Under the pieces are notes generated by a model. It did not search any database. It saw only the letters and a list, made by a program, of their open reading frames with translations, and was not told the DNA's origin. Source: an uncultured Clostridia bacterium (GTDB lineage: Bacteria > Bacillota > Clostridia > Christensenellales > Borkfalkiaceae). From it: a DNA stretch of 58,194 nucleotides. The position numbers were made by a program, and so were the translations under genes. This document shows positions 40,330 through 49,557 of this stretch, one piece after another (position 1 is the stretch's first letter; each line of letters opens with the position of its first letter). Location: contig CANQWO010000009.1 in the NCBI GenBank assembly GCA_947627565.1, forward strand, positions 1-58,194, read 5' to 3'.

Positions 40330-41490
40330 TCACTGCCAGTTTCGTGCCGTCTTCCGATAGGCGTCCCACCAACTGAGCCGCGCGATATCGGTGTTTGCGA
40401 CGAGCGGCGTCGAGGCAATTTCCACGCCGTCCGAAAAGAGCGTCGCAGTCCCGAGAACGTCTCCTTTCCCGACGGGCGCCTTGCGGTCTTGCTCCGTCAC
40501 GATGTCCAAGGTAAAGTTCTCCTCCTGCCCGCGCTTGGTAAATACTTTCAGCGGATGTTCGGCCACGACGCCGACGTCCTTTTGTTTTCCGCCGCGCACG
40601 GCTATGCGCTGCTCGATTTCCGTTCCGGCGTCCAACACGATGCGCGTCGTGTAGCGCTCAAAGGCAAATTCGAGCATCGAGGCGACGCCTTTGAACCGCG
40701 AATCGGAGTCCGCGGCGCCGATGACGACGGAGATCAGTCTGGTCTCCCCGCGTTTCGCCGTTGCGGCGAGACAGAATCCCGCCTCGCTCGTGAAGCCGGT
40801 TTTTCCGCCGTCGCACCCGGGGAAACTGCGCATGAGCTTATTGGTATTGGTCATGCTCGTGACGCGGCCGTCCGGATGCCGAAATTCTTCGTAGCGGATC
40901 TTGGAGAAGGAAAAATACTTTTCATGCCGGAGAAGTTCCCGAAGCATCGCGGCGACATCCTTTGCGCACGAATATTGCGGGTCCTTCGGAAGCCCCGTAC
41001 AATTGGAAAACAGCGTGTTCTCTGCGCCCAGTTCCCGGGCACGGCTGTTCATGCGGTCGACAAACGCCTCTTCGCTTCCCGCGATTTGTTCCGCGAGGGC
41101 GACGCAGGAATCATTGGCCGAACACACCGCGACCGATTTCATCAGCTCCTCGGCGGAATATTCCGATCCGCATTCGAGGAAGACTTGCGAGCCGCCCATT
41201 CCCGAGGCCCGTTCGCTGACCGTGATCCTGTCGTCATAGGAAAGCGCTCCCTCTTCGATCGCTTCAAATGAGAGCAAGAGCGTCATGATTTTGCACATGC
41301 TCGCGATCGGGAGCCGTTCCGTCTCGTTGCGGGAATAGACCGCCGTCCCGCTGTCACAGTCGGCAAGATACGCCGCCTTTCCCGCTATTTGAATTTCCGT
41401 CGCGCTTGCGCCGAGGTGCGCGTGGCCCAGTGAACCCAACATCGCGCCCGCCATCAAGGCAGCCGCCGTACAATACAAAAATCTTTTCAT
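40330..41490 (-). CDS. dacB: D-alanyl-D-alanine carboxypeptidase, DacB-like (PBP5 family)
   Basis: A 386-residue exported carboxypeptidase. Signal at 1-28 (RFLYCTAAALMAGAMLGSL), Ser-x-x-Lys in IASMCKIM near 63, SAN in VCSANDSC near 123, and KTG in CDGGKTGFT near 227, then the C-terminal beta domain. Second such enzyme in the window besides the 34.3 kb one; together they fit the DacB/DacF pair that tailors spore cortex. The open frame runs 61 residues upstream but only the ATG at 41490 gives a signal peptide. Confidence 0.93.
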   Translation of the reverse strand: MKRFLYCTAAALMAGAMLGSLGHAHLGASATEIQIAGKAAYLADCDSGTAVYSRNETERLPIASMCKIMTLLLSFEAIEEGALSYDDRITVSERASGMGGSQVFLECGSEYSAEELMKSVAVCSANDSCVALAEQIAGSEEAFVDRMNSRARELGAENTLFSNCTGLPKDPQYSCAKDVAAMLRELLRHEKYFSFSKIRYEEFRHPDGRVTSMTNTNKLMRSFPGCDGGKTGFTSEAGFCLAATAKRGETRLISVVIGAADSDSRFKGVASMLEFAFERYTTRIVLDAGTEIEQRIAVRGGKQKDVGVVAEHPLKVFTKRGQEENFTLDIVTEQDRKAPVGKGDVLGTATLFSDGVEIASTPLVANTDIARLSWWDAYRKTARNWQ

Positions 41491-41521
41491 ATCCGCAGTT
41501 TGTGCGGATTTCGAAAAATTA

Positions 41522-42118
41522 TCAAAGTACGGTGCCGATGGGATGGAAGATCGCAAGCAGCAAAACGCTTTCAAACAGGCAAACGGCGGCCGCAAGGAGC
41601 AAGAGCGCGCAAAAATCCATGCCGAGTTCGCAAAAATCGTGTCTGCAAAAGCAAAAATGCGGCGCCCGTGCACAGGAGAGCGTTGTGGCCGCGAGCAATA
41701 CGGCGTCCAGCAACAGATGCACGGGGAGATATAAGACGAATACGATCAACACGCCCGTCACGCGATATACCGAGAAAAAGATGACGAGGCTCCCGCCGAA
41801 TGTATAGGCTCTGTATAATAAGATCGCGGGCGGAACGATCAGCGCCGCAAAATGAACGCCCGAAAGCAGCATGAGCGCGATCAGAAGGGCGGCGCCCGCA
41901 AGGCGTTCCCAAAAGATGACGAATACGCTTCGGTCGGAAAAACAGACCCGCACGACATAGCGTTCGCAGAGCCCGAGGTGGTAGTCATAGACTGCAGGTG
42001 TACGGATAAAGCACAGACCTAAGATCGCGCCGACGAGGCAGAGCGCCGCAAGCAGGATAAACGTCCGCTTGCGTTCGAGGATCCGCGCAAGACACTCCCG
42101 CAAAAATGAAAGGTCCAT
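41522..42118 (-). CDS. SpoIIM-like sporulation membrane protein (tentative)
   Basis: A 198-residue membrane protein with an N-terminal helix (FILLAALCLVGAILGLCF), a polar loop of about 45 residues, three to four central helices and a last helix ending in FESVLLLAIFHPIG. This layout and the ending (E-x-x-L ... P near the C-terminus) resemble SpoIIM, a part of the engulfment complex with SpoIID and SpoIIP. Position between spoIVB and dacB also fits. Sequence alone is not decisive; it has many cysteines (8), unusual for SpoIIM. Confidence 0.5.
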   Translation of the reverse strand: MDLSFLRECLARILERKRTFILLAALCLVGAILGLCFIRTPAVYDYHLGLCERYVVRVCFSDRSVFVIFWERLAGAALLIALMLLSGVHFAALIVPPAILLYRAYTFGGSLVIFFSVYRVTGVLIVFVLYLPVHLLLDAVLLAATTLSCARAPHFCFCRHDFCELGMDFCALLLLAAAVCLFESVLLLAIFHPIGTVL

Positions 42119-42158
42119 ATCACAGGATATGAACCGAATGCAGCGATTATGCGCGATC

Positions 42159-43169
42159 TTATTCCCCGATCATTTTTTCGATGCCGATGCCGTAGCCCCG
42201 CGTCGGGTCGTTGAGGAAGACATGCGTGACGGCGCCGATGAGTTTCCCGTTCTGCACGATGGGACTTCCGCTCATGCCCTGCACGATCCCGCCGGTCTCT
42301 TCGATGAGCCGGGGATCCGTCACTTTGATTACAAAATTTTTGTTTTCGCGATTGTCTTCGTCCACTTTTACGATGTTGATCTCATATTGTTGGGGGCAGC
42401 AACCGTCCACAGTGGAATAGATGACGGCCTTCCCGATGGTCGCCGCAGACAGCGGCGCGGCTTCGACCGATTCACAGTGGGAAAAATCGTATTTTTTATC
42501 GAATGTTCCGTACAGGCCCGTCGAACATACCTTTTCTGCCTTTCCCAGCGCGCTGTCATTGAGAAAGAGTCCGCGGAGCTCCCCCGCCTTGCCTCTCACG
42601 CCCTTATTCACCCCGATCACGCTGCAGAGGTACACTTTGCTTTCCGCGATCCCGAGTGAATTTTTGTTGTCGTCGCAGACGTCGTGCCCGAGCGCGCCGA
42701 AGCGGTAGGTCTTTTGGTTGACGAATGTCACCGTGCCGATCCCGGCAAGCGTATCGCGGATGAGCACGCCGATCTTATATTTTCCGCTCTTCTTTTCCTT
42801 TACGGGCAAGATCTCCGTTTCCGCCGTCTCGCCCCTGCGCTTGACCGTGAGCTTGACGGGTTTGCCGCCGCTGCGCTCCAATGCGGCGTTGAGGTCGCCG
42901 ATCGTCTTGATGCGAATATCGTCGACGGCGACGATCGTGTCGCCGATCCGGATGCCGGCGTCCTCCGCGGGGCGGTGCAGACCGTCTTCTGCGGCGACTT
43001 CGGAGAGCCCGATGATCTCCGTCCCCTCCGCGGAAAGCATGAAGCCGGCAGTCATGCCTCCGATATAATATTTATCCGTCTCTTCTGCCCATACATTGAG
43101 GTGCGCACCTCCCCCGAGGAGGAGAAGCGCGGACAGAAAGGCAGCAAGAAAAAATTTCAGCTTACGCAT
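42159..43169 (-). CDS. spoIVB: SpoIVB serine peptidase
   Basis: A 336-residue forespore signalling protease of the sigma-K checkpoint. N-terminal membrane anchor (FFLAAFLSALLLLGGGAHL), PDZ domain at about 65-140 (EDAGIRIGDTIVAVDDI), then the S55 peptidase: His in GALGHDVCDD near 160, Ser in VQGMSGSPIVQNG near 300. GGAGG lies 5 nt before the ATG. spo0A, its usual next gene, is not here. Confidence 0.96.
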   Translation of the reverse strand: MRKLKFFLAAFLSALLLLGGGAHLNVWAEETDKYYIGGMTAGFMLSAEGTEIIGLSEVAAEDGLHRPAEDAGIRIGDTIVAVDDIRIKTIGDLNAALERSGGKPVKLTVKRRGETAETEILPVKEKKSGKYKIGVLIRDTLAGIGTVTFVNQKTYRFGALGHDVCDDNKNSLGIAESKVYLCSVIGVNKGVRGKAGELRGLFLNDSALGKAEKVCSTGLYGTFDKKYDFSHCESVEAAPLSAATIGKAVIYSTVDGCCPQQYEINIVKVDEDNRENKNFVIKVTDPRLIEETGGIVQGMSGSPIVQNGKLIGAVTHVFLNDPTRGYGIGIEKMIGE

Positions 43170-43234
43170 GAAAACCTCCGTTAGCAGAAGTTAATTTGCG
43201 TAAGCCGAAAAAAACTATTCCCGTTCCCGCATTG

Positions 43235-44923
43235 TCATGACAGGGACTTTTTGTAAATATCCGCCTCTTCGAGAAGTTCTTTCGCGTGAGCGACCACATG
43301 TTCGCTCTCCCCGCCGATCAGGCGCGCAAGTTCGGAGAGCCTGCCCTCCTCGTCCAATTCCCGGATCGTCGTGTGCGTCTTTCCGTTCAGTTCGCGCTTT
43401 TCGATGAGAAATTCACGATCCGCGAAGCAGGCGACCTGCGCCAAGTGTGTGACGGCGATGAGTTGGACGTCGCGCGCGATTTTGACGAATTTTTCTGCGA
43501 CGACGCGCGCCGTCTTCCCGCCGATCCCCGCGTCGATCTCATCGAAAATATACGTTCCGATGCCGCCCGCGGAGGAGAGTTGCGCCTTGACGGCCAACAT
43601 GAAGCGGCTCATTTCACCGCCGCTGATGATCTTTCCGAGCTCTTTGAGCGGTTCGCCGGCATTGGCGGAGAAGAGAAATCTCACGCCGCCCAGACCTTCG
43701 GAATTTGCTCTCTCCACATCTTCCGGCCCATAATCGTCAAATTCCACTTCGAATTTCGCGGAGGGAATGTTCAAGGTCTTCAATTCGGCGACGACGCGCC
43801 GGGTAAAATCTTCCGCGGCCTTTTTGCGGGCCTCCGTGAGCGCGCGGCATTGAAGATACAGCGTTTGATCGAGCGCGGCGAGCTCCTTCGTGAGCGAATC
43901 GAAGCGGGCGCCGCTGTCCGACAGCAGGCCATACTCCTCCTTCGCCTTTGCGAGAAAGTCCGTCACGGACGCAATATCGTTGCCGTATTTCTTTTTCAGG
44001 CCCTTGATCTCATCGAGACGGGCCTCCACGCGTTCGGCCTCCCGTTCGTCGATGTCGCTGTCGTCGAGATAGCTCTCCACCGTATCCGCAATGTCCGACA
44101 ATTCGTCCAGCGCGGATTCCAACCGCTCCGCAAGCGCCTCACAGCGGGGTTCGTAGGCCTTGATCGAGGAAAGCGAACGGGCGGCGCCGCGGACGGCGTC
44201 GGTCCCGCTCCCGTCGGCCAAAAGAAAATCCCGCGCGGCGGCGAGTCCGTTCAGAATGCGTTCGGCATTTCGGAAGCGCAGAGAGCAGGCCCTCAGCTCT
44301 TCCTCTTCCCCATCCTTTAAGGCGGCGCGTTCGATCTCGTCGATCTGATATTTCAAGATGTCCATCCGGCGCGACCTCGCCCCGTCGTCGCCGCCGAGGA
44401 CGGCGAGATCGCCGAGGATGCGCTTTCTCTCCGAGAGCAGTTCGCCGAGCCGCGCCTTCTTCGAGGCGACGTTCTCCCCCGCAATGGAATCGAGCAGCCG
44501 AAGCTGGTTGCTCTCTTTGAGCAGGAAGAAATGTTCGCTCTGCCCATGGACGTCTACCAACTGCGCCGTAACTCTGCGCAGCATGGCGGCCGTTACGGTA
44601 CACCCGTTGATCTTCAGGCTCCCTCTTCCGTCGGCGGACAGTTTTCTCGAAATGACGAGCGTCTCCTCCGGTTCGATATCGTAACTCTCGAGGAGCGCAT
44701 GCAACGTTTCGGGCACGGTAAATTCGGCGCGCACACTGCACGCCACTTCGCCTGCGCGGACCATGCCCTTGTCCGCCTTTGCGCCGAGAACAAAGTCGAT
44801 GGAATCAAGAATGACCGATTTCCCCGCGCCCGTTTCGCCCGTCAGGATATTCAACCCGTCGGAAAATTCCAATTCCGCACGGTCGATCAGGGCGACATTT
44901 TCTATGGTGAGCCGTTTCAGCAT
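43235..44923 (-). CDS. recN: DNA repair protein RecN
   Basis: A 562-residue SMC-like ATPase for double-strand break repair. Walker A GETGAGKSVI near 30, long coiled-coil arms (about 150-370), signature MLAVKAQLS/ISGGEMSRF near 455 and Walker B YIFDEIDAGIGG near 485. Starts MLKRLTIENVALIDRAELEF, as in the family. Follows argR by 6 nt. Likely SOS-induced in many bacteria, but no box is visible here. Confidence 0.96.
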   Translation of the reverse strand: MLKRLTIENVALIDRAELEFSDGLNILTGETGAGKSVILDSIDFVLGAKADKGMVRAGEVACSVRAEFTVPETLHALLESYDIEPEETLVISRKLSADGRGSLKINGCTVTAAMLRRVTAQLVDVHGQSEHFFLLKESNQLRLLDSIAGENVASKKARLGELLSERKRILGDLAVLGGDDGARSRRMDILKYQIDEIERAALKDGEEEELRACSLRFRNAERILNGLAAARDFLLADGSGTDAVRGAARSLSSIKAYEPRCEALAERLESALDELSDIADTVESYLDDSDIDEREAERVEARLDEIKGLKKKYGNDIASVTDFLAKAKEEYGLLSDSGARFDSLTKELAALDQTLYLQCRALTEARKKAAEDFTRRVVAELKTLNIPSAKFEVEFDDYGPEDVERANSEGLGGVRFLFSANAGEPLKELGKIISGGEMSRFMLAVKAQLSSAGGIGTYIFDEIDAGIGGKTARVVAEKFVKIARDVQLIAVTHLAQVACFADREFLIEKRELNGKTHTTIRELDEEGRLSELARLIGGESEHVVAHAKELLEEADIYKKSLS

Positions 44924-44929
44924 AATGTA

Positions 44930-45385
44930 TTACATCTTGAGAAGCGTTTCGAGTTTTCCGTAGACGCTATGCGCGTCGGACACATTTTCACAGACGATGA
45001 GCACGGTATCGTCGCCCGAAATGGTGCCGACGATCTCGCGATAGCCGAGCCGATCGACGACGACGCCCGCGTTGGAGCCGTTGCCGTTGAGCGTTTTGAT
45101 GACGAGAAGATTGCCCACGGGGCGGATATCCTCGACGCAAGTTTGGAAAAGCGAACGCATTTTATCGGAGATTCCGCTCTCGCTATCCTTTGCCGAGGCA
45201 TAGCGGAAGCGCTTTTTGGTGCCCTTGACCTTGAACAAATGCAATTCCTTGATGTCCCTCGAGACGGTGGCCTGCGTGACGGAAAATCCGGCCGCGGAGA
45301 GTTCTGCGCAGAGCTCTTCCTGGGTCTCCACCTCTTTTTCCGCGATAATTTCCAAAATCTTGCCGTGCCTTGCGTTTCTTAACAT
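44930..45385 (-). CDS. argR: arginine repressor ArgR
   Basis: A 151-residue ArgR/AhrC. N-terminal winged helix (EIIAEKEVETQEELCAEL, SVTQATVSRDIKEL) and C-terminal hexamerisation/arginine domain with GTISGDDTVLIV. Linked to recN and nadK as in most Firmicutes. GAGGGG site upstream. Confidence 0.96.
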   Translation of the reverse strand: MLRNARHGKILEIIAEKEVETQEELCAELSAAGFSVTQATVSRDIKELHLFKVKGTKKRFRYASAKDSESGISDKMRSLFQTCVEDIRPVGNLLVIKTLNGNGSNAGVVVDRLGYREIVGTISGDDTVLIVCENVSDAHSVYGKLETLLKM

Positions 45386-45417
45386 AATTTCCCCTCAGTA
45401 TTTTTATAATTTTTCTT

Positions 45418-46203
45418 TCAGCAGAGCTTTTGCGTAAGTTTCAGGAAAAATCCGCTCCGGTCGCGGGTCAGAAAGCGGACGCTGCGCGCCTTTGTGACGG
45501 TCAACGTGTCCGCCTCGGTCACGCGGCCCAAAAATTCCCCGTCGCCGTATGCCATCAGCGCGTCGTTTTCCGCGATAGTAAGTCCGAGCATGACGGAATC
45601 GGAACAGACGATGGGACGCGATGACATGGAGAACGCACAGACGGGCGTCAGGATGAGCGCGCCGCAATCGGGCGCCAGAATGCTCCCTCCCGCGGAGAGC
45701 GAATAGGCGGTCGAGCCCGTCGGCGTGGCGACGATCAGCCCGTCCGCAACAAAATTCCCCGCCGCTTTCCCGTCGAGCGATACGGCGATGCGTTCGACGC
45801 GGTTGGAGCGTTCGGGGGAGATTTCTCTGAGCAACGCAAGCTCGTTGAGACAAATATGCTCGCTGTTCCCGAGGCGCACGCGGATCATGGCGCGCTCGAT
45901 CACGGGACAGCCGGGATCCAGAATGAGTTCGATGAGCGCAGCCTCTTCGCCCCGCTCAAATTCGGTCAGAAAACCCAATCGCCCATAGTTGATGCCTACG
46001 AGCGGAATATCGTGCAAAACGGCGCGTTTTGCGGCGCGCAGCATGGTCCCGTCGCCGCCGAGTACGAGGAGACGGTCGCAAACGATCTCGTCCTGCGCAC
46101 CGAACACGACAGCCGTCGCGCCCGCCGAGCGCAACCGTGCGGCGATCTCCGCAACAATATTTTCGGATACTTGGGCTCCGTTATAAAAGATCCCGATTTG
46201 CAT
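45418..46203 (-). CDS. nadK: NAD kinase
   Basis: A 261-residue NAD kinase (NAD + ATP to NADP). Motifs GGDGTMLRA near 47-55 and the nucleotide site TPTGSTAYSLSAGG near 160-173. The ATG at 46203 is taken; an in-frame GTG at 46221 overlaps the -10 box and is unlikely. Confidence 0.95.
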   Translation of the reverse strand: MQIGIFYNGAQVSENIVAEIAARLRSAGATAVVFGAQDEIVCDRLLVLGGDGTMLRAAKRAVLHDIPLVGINYGRLGFLTEFERGEEAALIELILDPGCPVIERAMIRVRLGNSEHICLNELALLREISPERSNRVERIAVSLDGKAAGNFVADGLIVATPTGSTAYSLSAGGSILAPDCGALILTPVCAFSMSSRPIVCSDSVMLGLTIAENDALMAYGDGEFLGRVTEADTLTVTKARSVRFLTRDRSGFFLKLTQKLC

Positions 46204-46212
46204 ACCTGTGTC

Positions 46213-46241
46213 ATTATACACTATTCTTTGAATGATTGCAA
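46213..46241 (-). promoter_or_regulatory. promoter before nadK with a 2-3 nt leader
   Basis: On the - strand TTGCAA (46236-46241), 17-nt spacer, TATAAT (46213-46218), 9 nt to the ATG. Confidence 0.65.
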
Positions 46242-46256
46242 GCCTTTTCCCGAATT

Positions 46257-47021
46257 TTATGCGTTACGAAAATTTTCGGCACGGTCAAGGAAACGCGTTT
46301 TTGCGATCGGGATCCCCTCTTTTTGCAGCCGGACGACGTATTCGACATTCTTTTTTGGTAGAATGGGCGCATTGACGACGTCGCGCGGGGCGAGCCCGGC
46401 GGAGGTGCAGAAATCGTAAAAGTCCGCAAGCAAATTGCGGTGACGGGCCACGGGAAGGATCCCGCTCTTGCCCAAAGCGTTCTTACCGCATTCGAATTGC
46501 GGCTTCAAGAGCACGAGCGCCTCGCCCTGCGCGGGCAAAATGTCCAATACGGCGGGCAAAACAAGGCGGAGCGAGATGAAACTGAGATCGGAGACCACGC
46601 CGTCGAGCGGGAGCGGAAAATCCGTCCGCTTCAAATACCGCGCGTTGGTCTTGTCCATCACGGTGACGCGATCATCCGAAGCGATGCGGGGATCGAGCAA
46701 GCTGTCGCCTACGTCGACGCAAAAGATATGCCGCGCGCCGTGGCGGAGGAGGCAATCGGAAAATCCGCCTGTACTCGCGCCGAGATCCGCAAAAATTCTC
46801 CCCGCGACGGGAAACGAAAAGACGTTGAGCGCGCGCTCGAGCTTTCTGCCGCCGTTCGACACAAAATCGTCGTCCTGCAAGACGGTAAAAGCGTCCGCTT
46901 CGGATACTTCGTCGGCGGGCGTAAGCTGCTTTCCCGCCCGCAAAATGCGGCCCGCCGCAAGCGCCTCTTTCGCTTTTGTGCGGGAGCCGAACCGTTCCGC
47001 AAAGAATTTATCCGCGCGCAT
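46257..47021 (-). CDS. tlyA: TlyA-family rRNA methyltransferase
   Basis: A 254-residue TlyA/hemolysin A family protein: S4 domain at the N-terminus (MRADKFFAERFGSRTKAKEAL) and an FtsJ-type methyltransferase with SAM motif FADLGASTGGFSDCLL near 78-93. Known members 2'-O-methylate 16S and 23S rRNA. The start overlaps the end of dxs by 14 nt. Confidence 0.93.
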   Translation of the reverse strand: MRADKFFAERFGSRTKAKEALAAGRILRAGKQLTPADEVSEADAFTVLQDDDFVSNGGRKLERALNVFSFPVAGRIFADLGASTGGFSDCLLRHGARHIFCVDVGDSLLDPRIASDDRVTVMDKTNARYLKRTDFPLPLDGVVSDLSFISLRLVLPAVLDILPAQGEALVLLKPQFECGKNALGKSGILPVARHRNLLADFYDFCTSAGLAPRDVVNAPILPKKNVEYVVRLQKEGIPIAKTRFLDRAENFRNA

Positions 47022-48717
47022 GACAGCCCCTGATTTTTTCGGCGATCTCATCCGGATCAAGCCCGCTCTTCACGGAGAGCGACGAGATCTCGCCATGCGG
47101 GATAAAGGCGTCGCCGTATCCGAAGCAAAAGACCGCCTTCCCCGAATTGCGATAGAACCGCGCGATGGCGTCGCCGATCCCGCCGCGAACGATGTTGTCC
47201 TCCAGCGTGATGACATAAGATTCCCGTCGGGAAGCGAGGAGCGCTTCGTCGAGCGGACGCAGGAAGCGCGCGTTGACGATGGAAAAGTCGATGCCCTCCT
47301 TGGCGAGCGTCGCGCGCAGTTTTTGCGCCAAAGAAATACAGCGTCCCCCCGCCGCAAAGACGATTATATCAGACATAGTACTGTGCAAAACTTCAAATTT
47401 CCCGATTTCAAGCTCGCAATGCGCCCCGATCTCCCCGAGATGCGGATAGCGAACGGCCATCGGGCCGTCGTAGCGAAGCCCCGCGCGCAACATGGCGCGC
47501 AGTTCGGAAATATCCTTGGGGATCCCTATCGTCAGATTGGGGATGGGCGCAAGATAGGAAAGATCGAAAATGCCCTGATGCGTCTCCCCATCCGGCCCCG
47601 TGATGCCGGCGTGGTCGATGCAAAACGTAACGGGCAAATTCTGTCCGCAGATGTCATGGATGATCTCATCGTATGCACGCTGTAAAAATGTCGAGTAAAT
47701 GGCGTAATAGGGACGCATCCCCTGCGTCGCCAACCCGGCCGCGAGCACAGCCGCGTGTTCCTCACAGATGCCGACGTCGAAAGCACGCTCCGGGAATTGC
47801 TCGAAGAAGTTTCGGAGCCCGAGACTGTCCGTCATGGCGGCCGTAATCACGGCGACGCGCTCATCGTGAGAGGCGAGCCGCATGAGTTCGTCGCCCAGCG
47901 CTTCGGAATAGGAGTGCTCGACGCGCGGTTTGGGATCGAGCCCGTGCGTCTCGACGGGGGCATTTTCGCTGAAGGGATACCCCTGCCCCTTCTTTGTGAC
48001 GACGTGCAGGAGTACGCTCGAGGAGCGGAGCGTTTCCTTGGCCTCCTCCAACGCGGGCAAGAGTTCTTCGAGCTTGTTTCCATTGACAATGCCCCGATAG
48101 GTCAAGCCGAAGCGCTCAAAGAGCGCAACGTCTTCCGTGCAGGCAGAATCTTTCAATTCGTTAAGAATCTCATGCGTACTTCCGACCGTCGGCGAGATCG
48201 ACATCCCGTTGTCGTTGAGGAGGATGAGAATGTTTGTATGTAAGATCTTGAGACTGTTCAACGCCTCGTAGATGAGTCCGTTCTGAAAGGAACCGTCGCC
48301 GATGAGCGCAATGACGGAAAAATCCTCCCCCTTGAGGTCGCGCGCCTTGGCGATCCCCAGCGCGGCCGAGAGAGCCGTGCCCGCATGCCCCGTGTCGTAG
48401 CAGTCGTATTCGCTCTCTTCCCGCTTGGGGAACCCGGAGAGCCCCCCCTCCTTTCTCAGCGTATGGAAGAGCGGGGCGCGGCCGGAAAGCAATTTATGCG
48501 TGTAACATTGATGGCCTACGTCGAAGATGATCTTATCGCGCGGGAAATCGAAGACGCGGTGAAGCGCCACGGTGAGTTCTACCGTGCCGAGATTGGATGA
48601 GAGATGCCCGCCGCAGGTCGAAACGGTGCGAAAAATCTCTTCCCGCAGCGTCTCACAGAGCGCATTCAGTTGTTCTACGGAGGAATTTTTGATCTCCGCG
48701 GATGAAATCGTTCTCAT
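47008..48717 (-). CDS. dxs: 1-deoxy-D-xylulose-5-phosphate synthase
   Basis: A 569-residue thiamine-diphosphate enzyme, first step of the MEP isoprenoid pathway. GHQCYTHKLLSGR near 67, TPP site GDGSFQNGLIYEALN near 138-152, CEEHAAVLAAGLA near 320 and DHAGITGPDGETHQG near 365. Shorter N-terminus than Escherichia coli Dxs, normal for Clostridia. Codons at 47362-47390 contain copy c of the dispersed motif (protein VLHSTMSDII). Confidence 0.96.
   Translation of the reverse strand: MRTISSAEIKNSSVEQLNALCETLREEIFRTVSTCGGHLSSNLGTVELTVALHRVFDFPRDKIIFDVGHQCYTHKLLSGRAPLFHTLRKEGGLSGFPKREESEYDCYDTGHAGTALSAALGIAKARDLKGEDFSVIALIGDGSFQNGLIYEALNSLKILHTNILILLNDNGMSISPTVGSTHEILNELKDSACTEDVALFERFGLTYRGIVNGNKLEELLPALEEAKETLRSSSVLLHVVTKKGQGYPFSENAPVETHGLDPKPRVEHSYSEALGDELMRLASHDERVAVITAAMTDSLGLRNFFEQFPERAFDVGICEEHAAVLAAGLATQGMRPYYAIYSTFLQRAYDEIIHDICGQNLPVTFCIDHAGITGPDGETHQGIFDLSYLAPIPNLTIGIPKDISELRAMLRAGLRYDGPMAVRYPHLGEIGAHCELEIGKFEVLHSTMSDIIVFAAGGRCISLAQKLRATLAKEGIDFSIVNARFLRPLDEALLASRRESYVITLEDNIVRGGIGDAIARFYRNSGKAVFCFGYGDAFIPHGEISSLSVKSGLDPDEIAEKIRGCHARG
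47362..47390 (-). repeat. dispersed 29-bp motif inside dxs (copy c)
   Basis: On the - strand TTTTGCACAGTACTATGTCT then GATATAATC: 27 of 29 identical to copy d. Confidence 0.8.
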
Positions 48718-48720
48718 AAT

Positions 48721-49557
48721 TCAGTGATCGCGCGTCAAAACCATCTCGACGACGCCGTCCAAAAATTTCGTATCATACGGCAGCGTCTCCAGGATCCGGC
48801 GGCATGTCTGCGCCGTTTCAACGGCAATGGCGCGCGCCTTCTCCATGCCGTAGAGGCGGACGGCCGTCAGTTTTTGTTCCTCATCGCCGGCGTGATTTGC
48901 ATCAAGCAGATCGTCCGTGAGTTGGAAAAGTAATCCGAGGTGATTGCCGAAATTTTCAAAGGGCTCTGTGGGGACGTTGGCAACGGTAGCCGCCATGCGG
49001 AGCGGCGCGGCGATCATGCGGCCCGTCTTATTCAAATGGATAAAACGCAGAGCCTCCGCGTCCCCCGTTCCATTCTCATAGAGCAGATCGGCCGACTGTC
49101 CCGCCACCATTCCGTTGGGGCCCGCCGCTTCGGCAAGCAATCTCACTGCCGCGGCCTCTTCGAGCGTCCTGACGTCGGAAAGCGCCAATTCGAATGCCGC
49201 GGTGAGCAGGGCGTCTCCCGCCAAAATGGCGTTGGCTTCGCCGAACATCTTGTGATTGGAGGGTTTTCCGCGCCGAAAATCGTCGTTGTCCATGGCGGGA
49301 AGGTCATCATGGATGAGAGAATAGGTATGTACGCACTCGATCGCGATCGCAAGCCGGCTCTCCGTGCGGAAATCTACGCCGAGCATATCCAGTGCGGACA
49401 AAAAAAGCACCGGCCGGATGCGCTTCCCGCCGGCAAGCAACGAGTACCGCATACTCTCCGAGAGAATTGCGGGGCGGTACTGCATCGATTCGCAAAAATC
49501 GCCGAGCACCCGTTCGAAATATGCGCGATAGAGTTCGTATTTGACTTGTACGTTCAT
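48721..49557 (-). CDS. ispA: polyprenyl (farnesyl) diphosphate synthase
   Basis: A 278-residue trans-prenyltransferase. First Asp-rich motif in HDDLPAMDNDD near 83, GGKRIRP near 44, second motif in QLTDDLLD near 223. ATG at 49557 overlaps the folD stop (ATGA); the frame open to 49842 runs through folD and is not used. Usually preceded by xseA/xseB, absent here. Confidence 0.95.
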   Translation of the reverse strand: MNVQVKYELYRAYFERVLGDFCESMQYRPAILSESMRYSLLAGGKRIRPVLFLSALDMLGVDFRTESRLAIAIECVHTYSLIHDDLPAMDNDDFRRGKPSNHKMFGEANAILAGDALLTAAFELALSDVRTLEEAAAVRLLAEAAGPNGMVAGQSADLLYENGTGDAEALRFIHLNKTGRMIAAPLRMAATVANVPTEPFENFGNHLGLLFQLTDDLLDANHAGDEEQKLTAVRLYGMEKARAIAVETAQTCRRILETLPYDTKFLDGVVEMVLTRDH

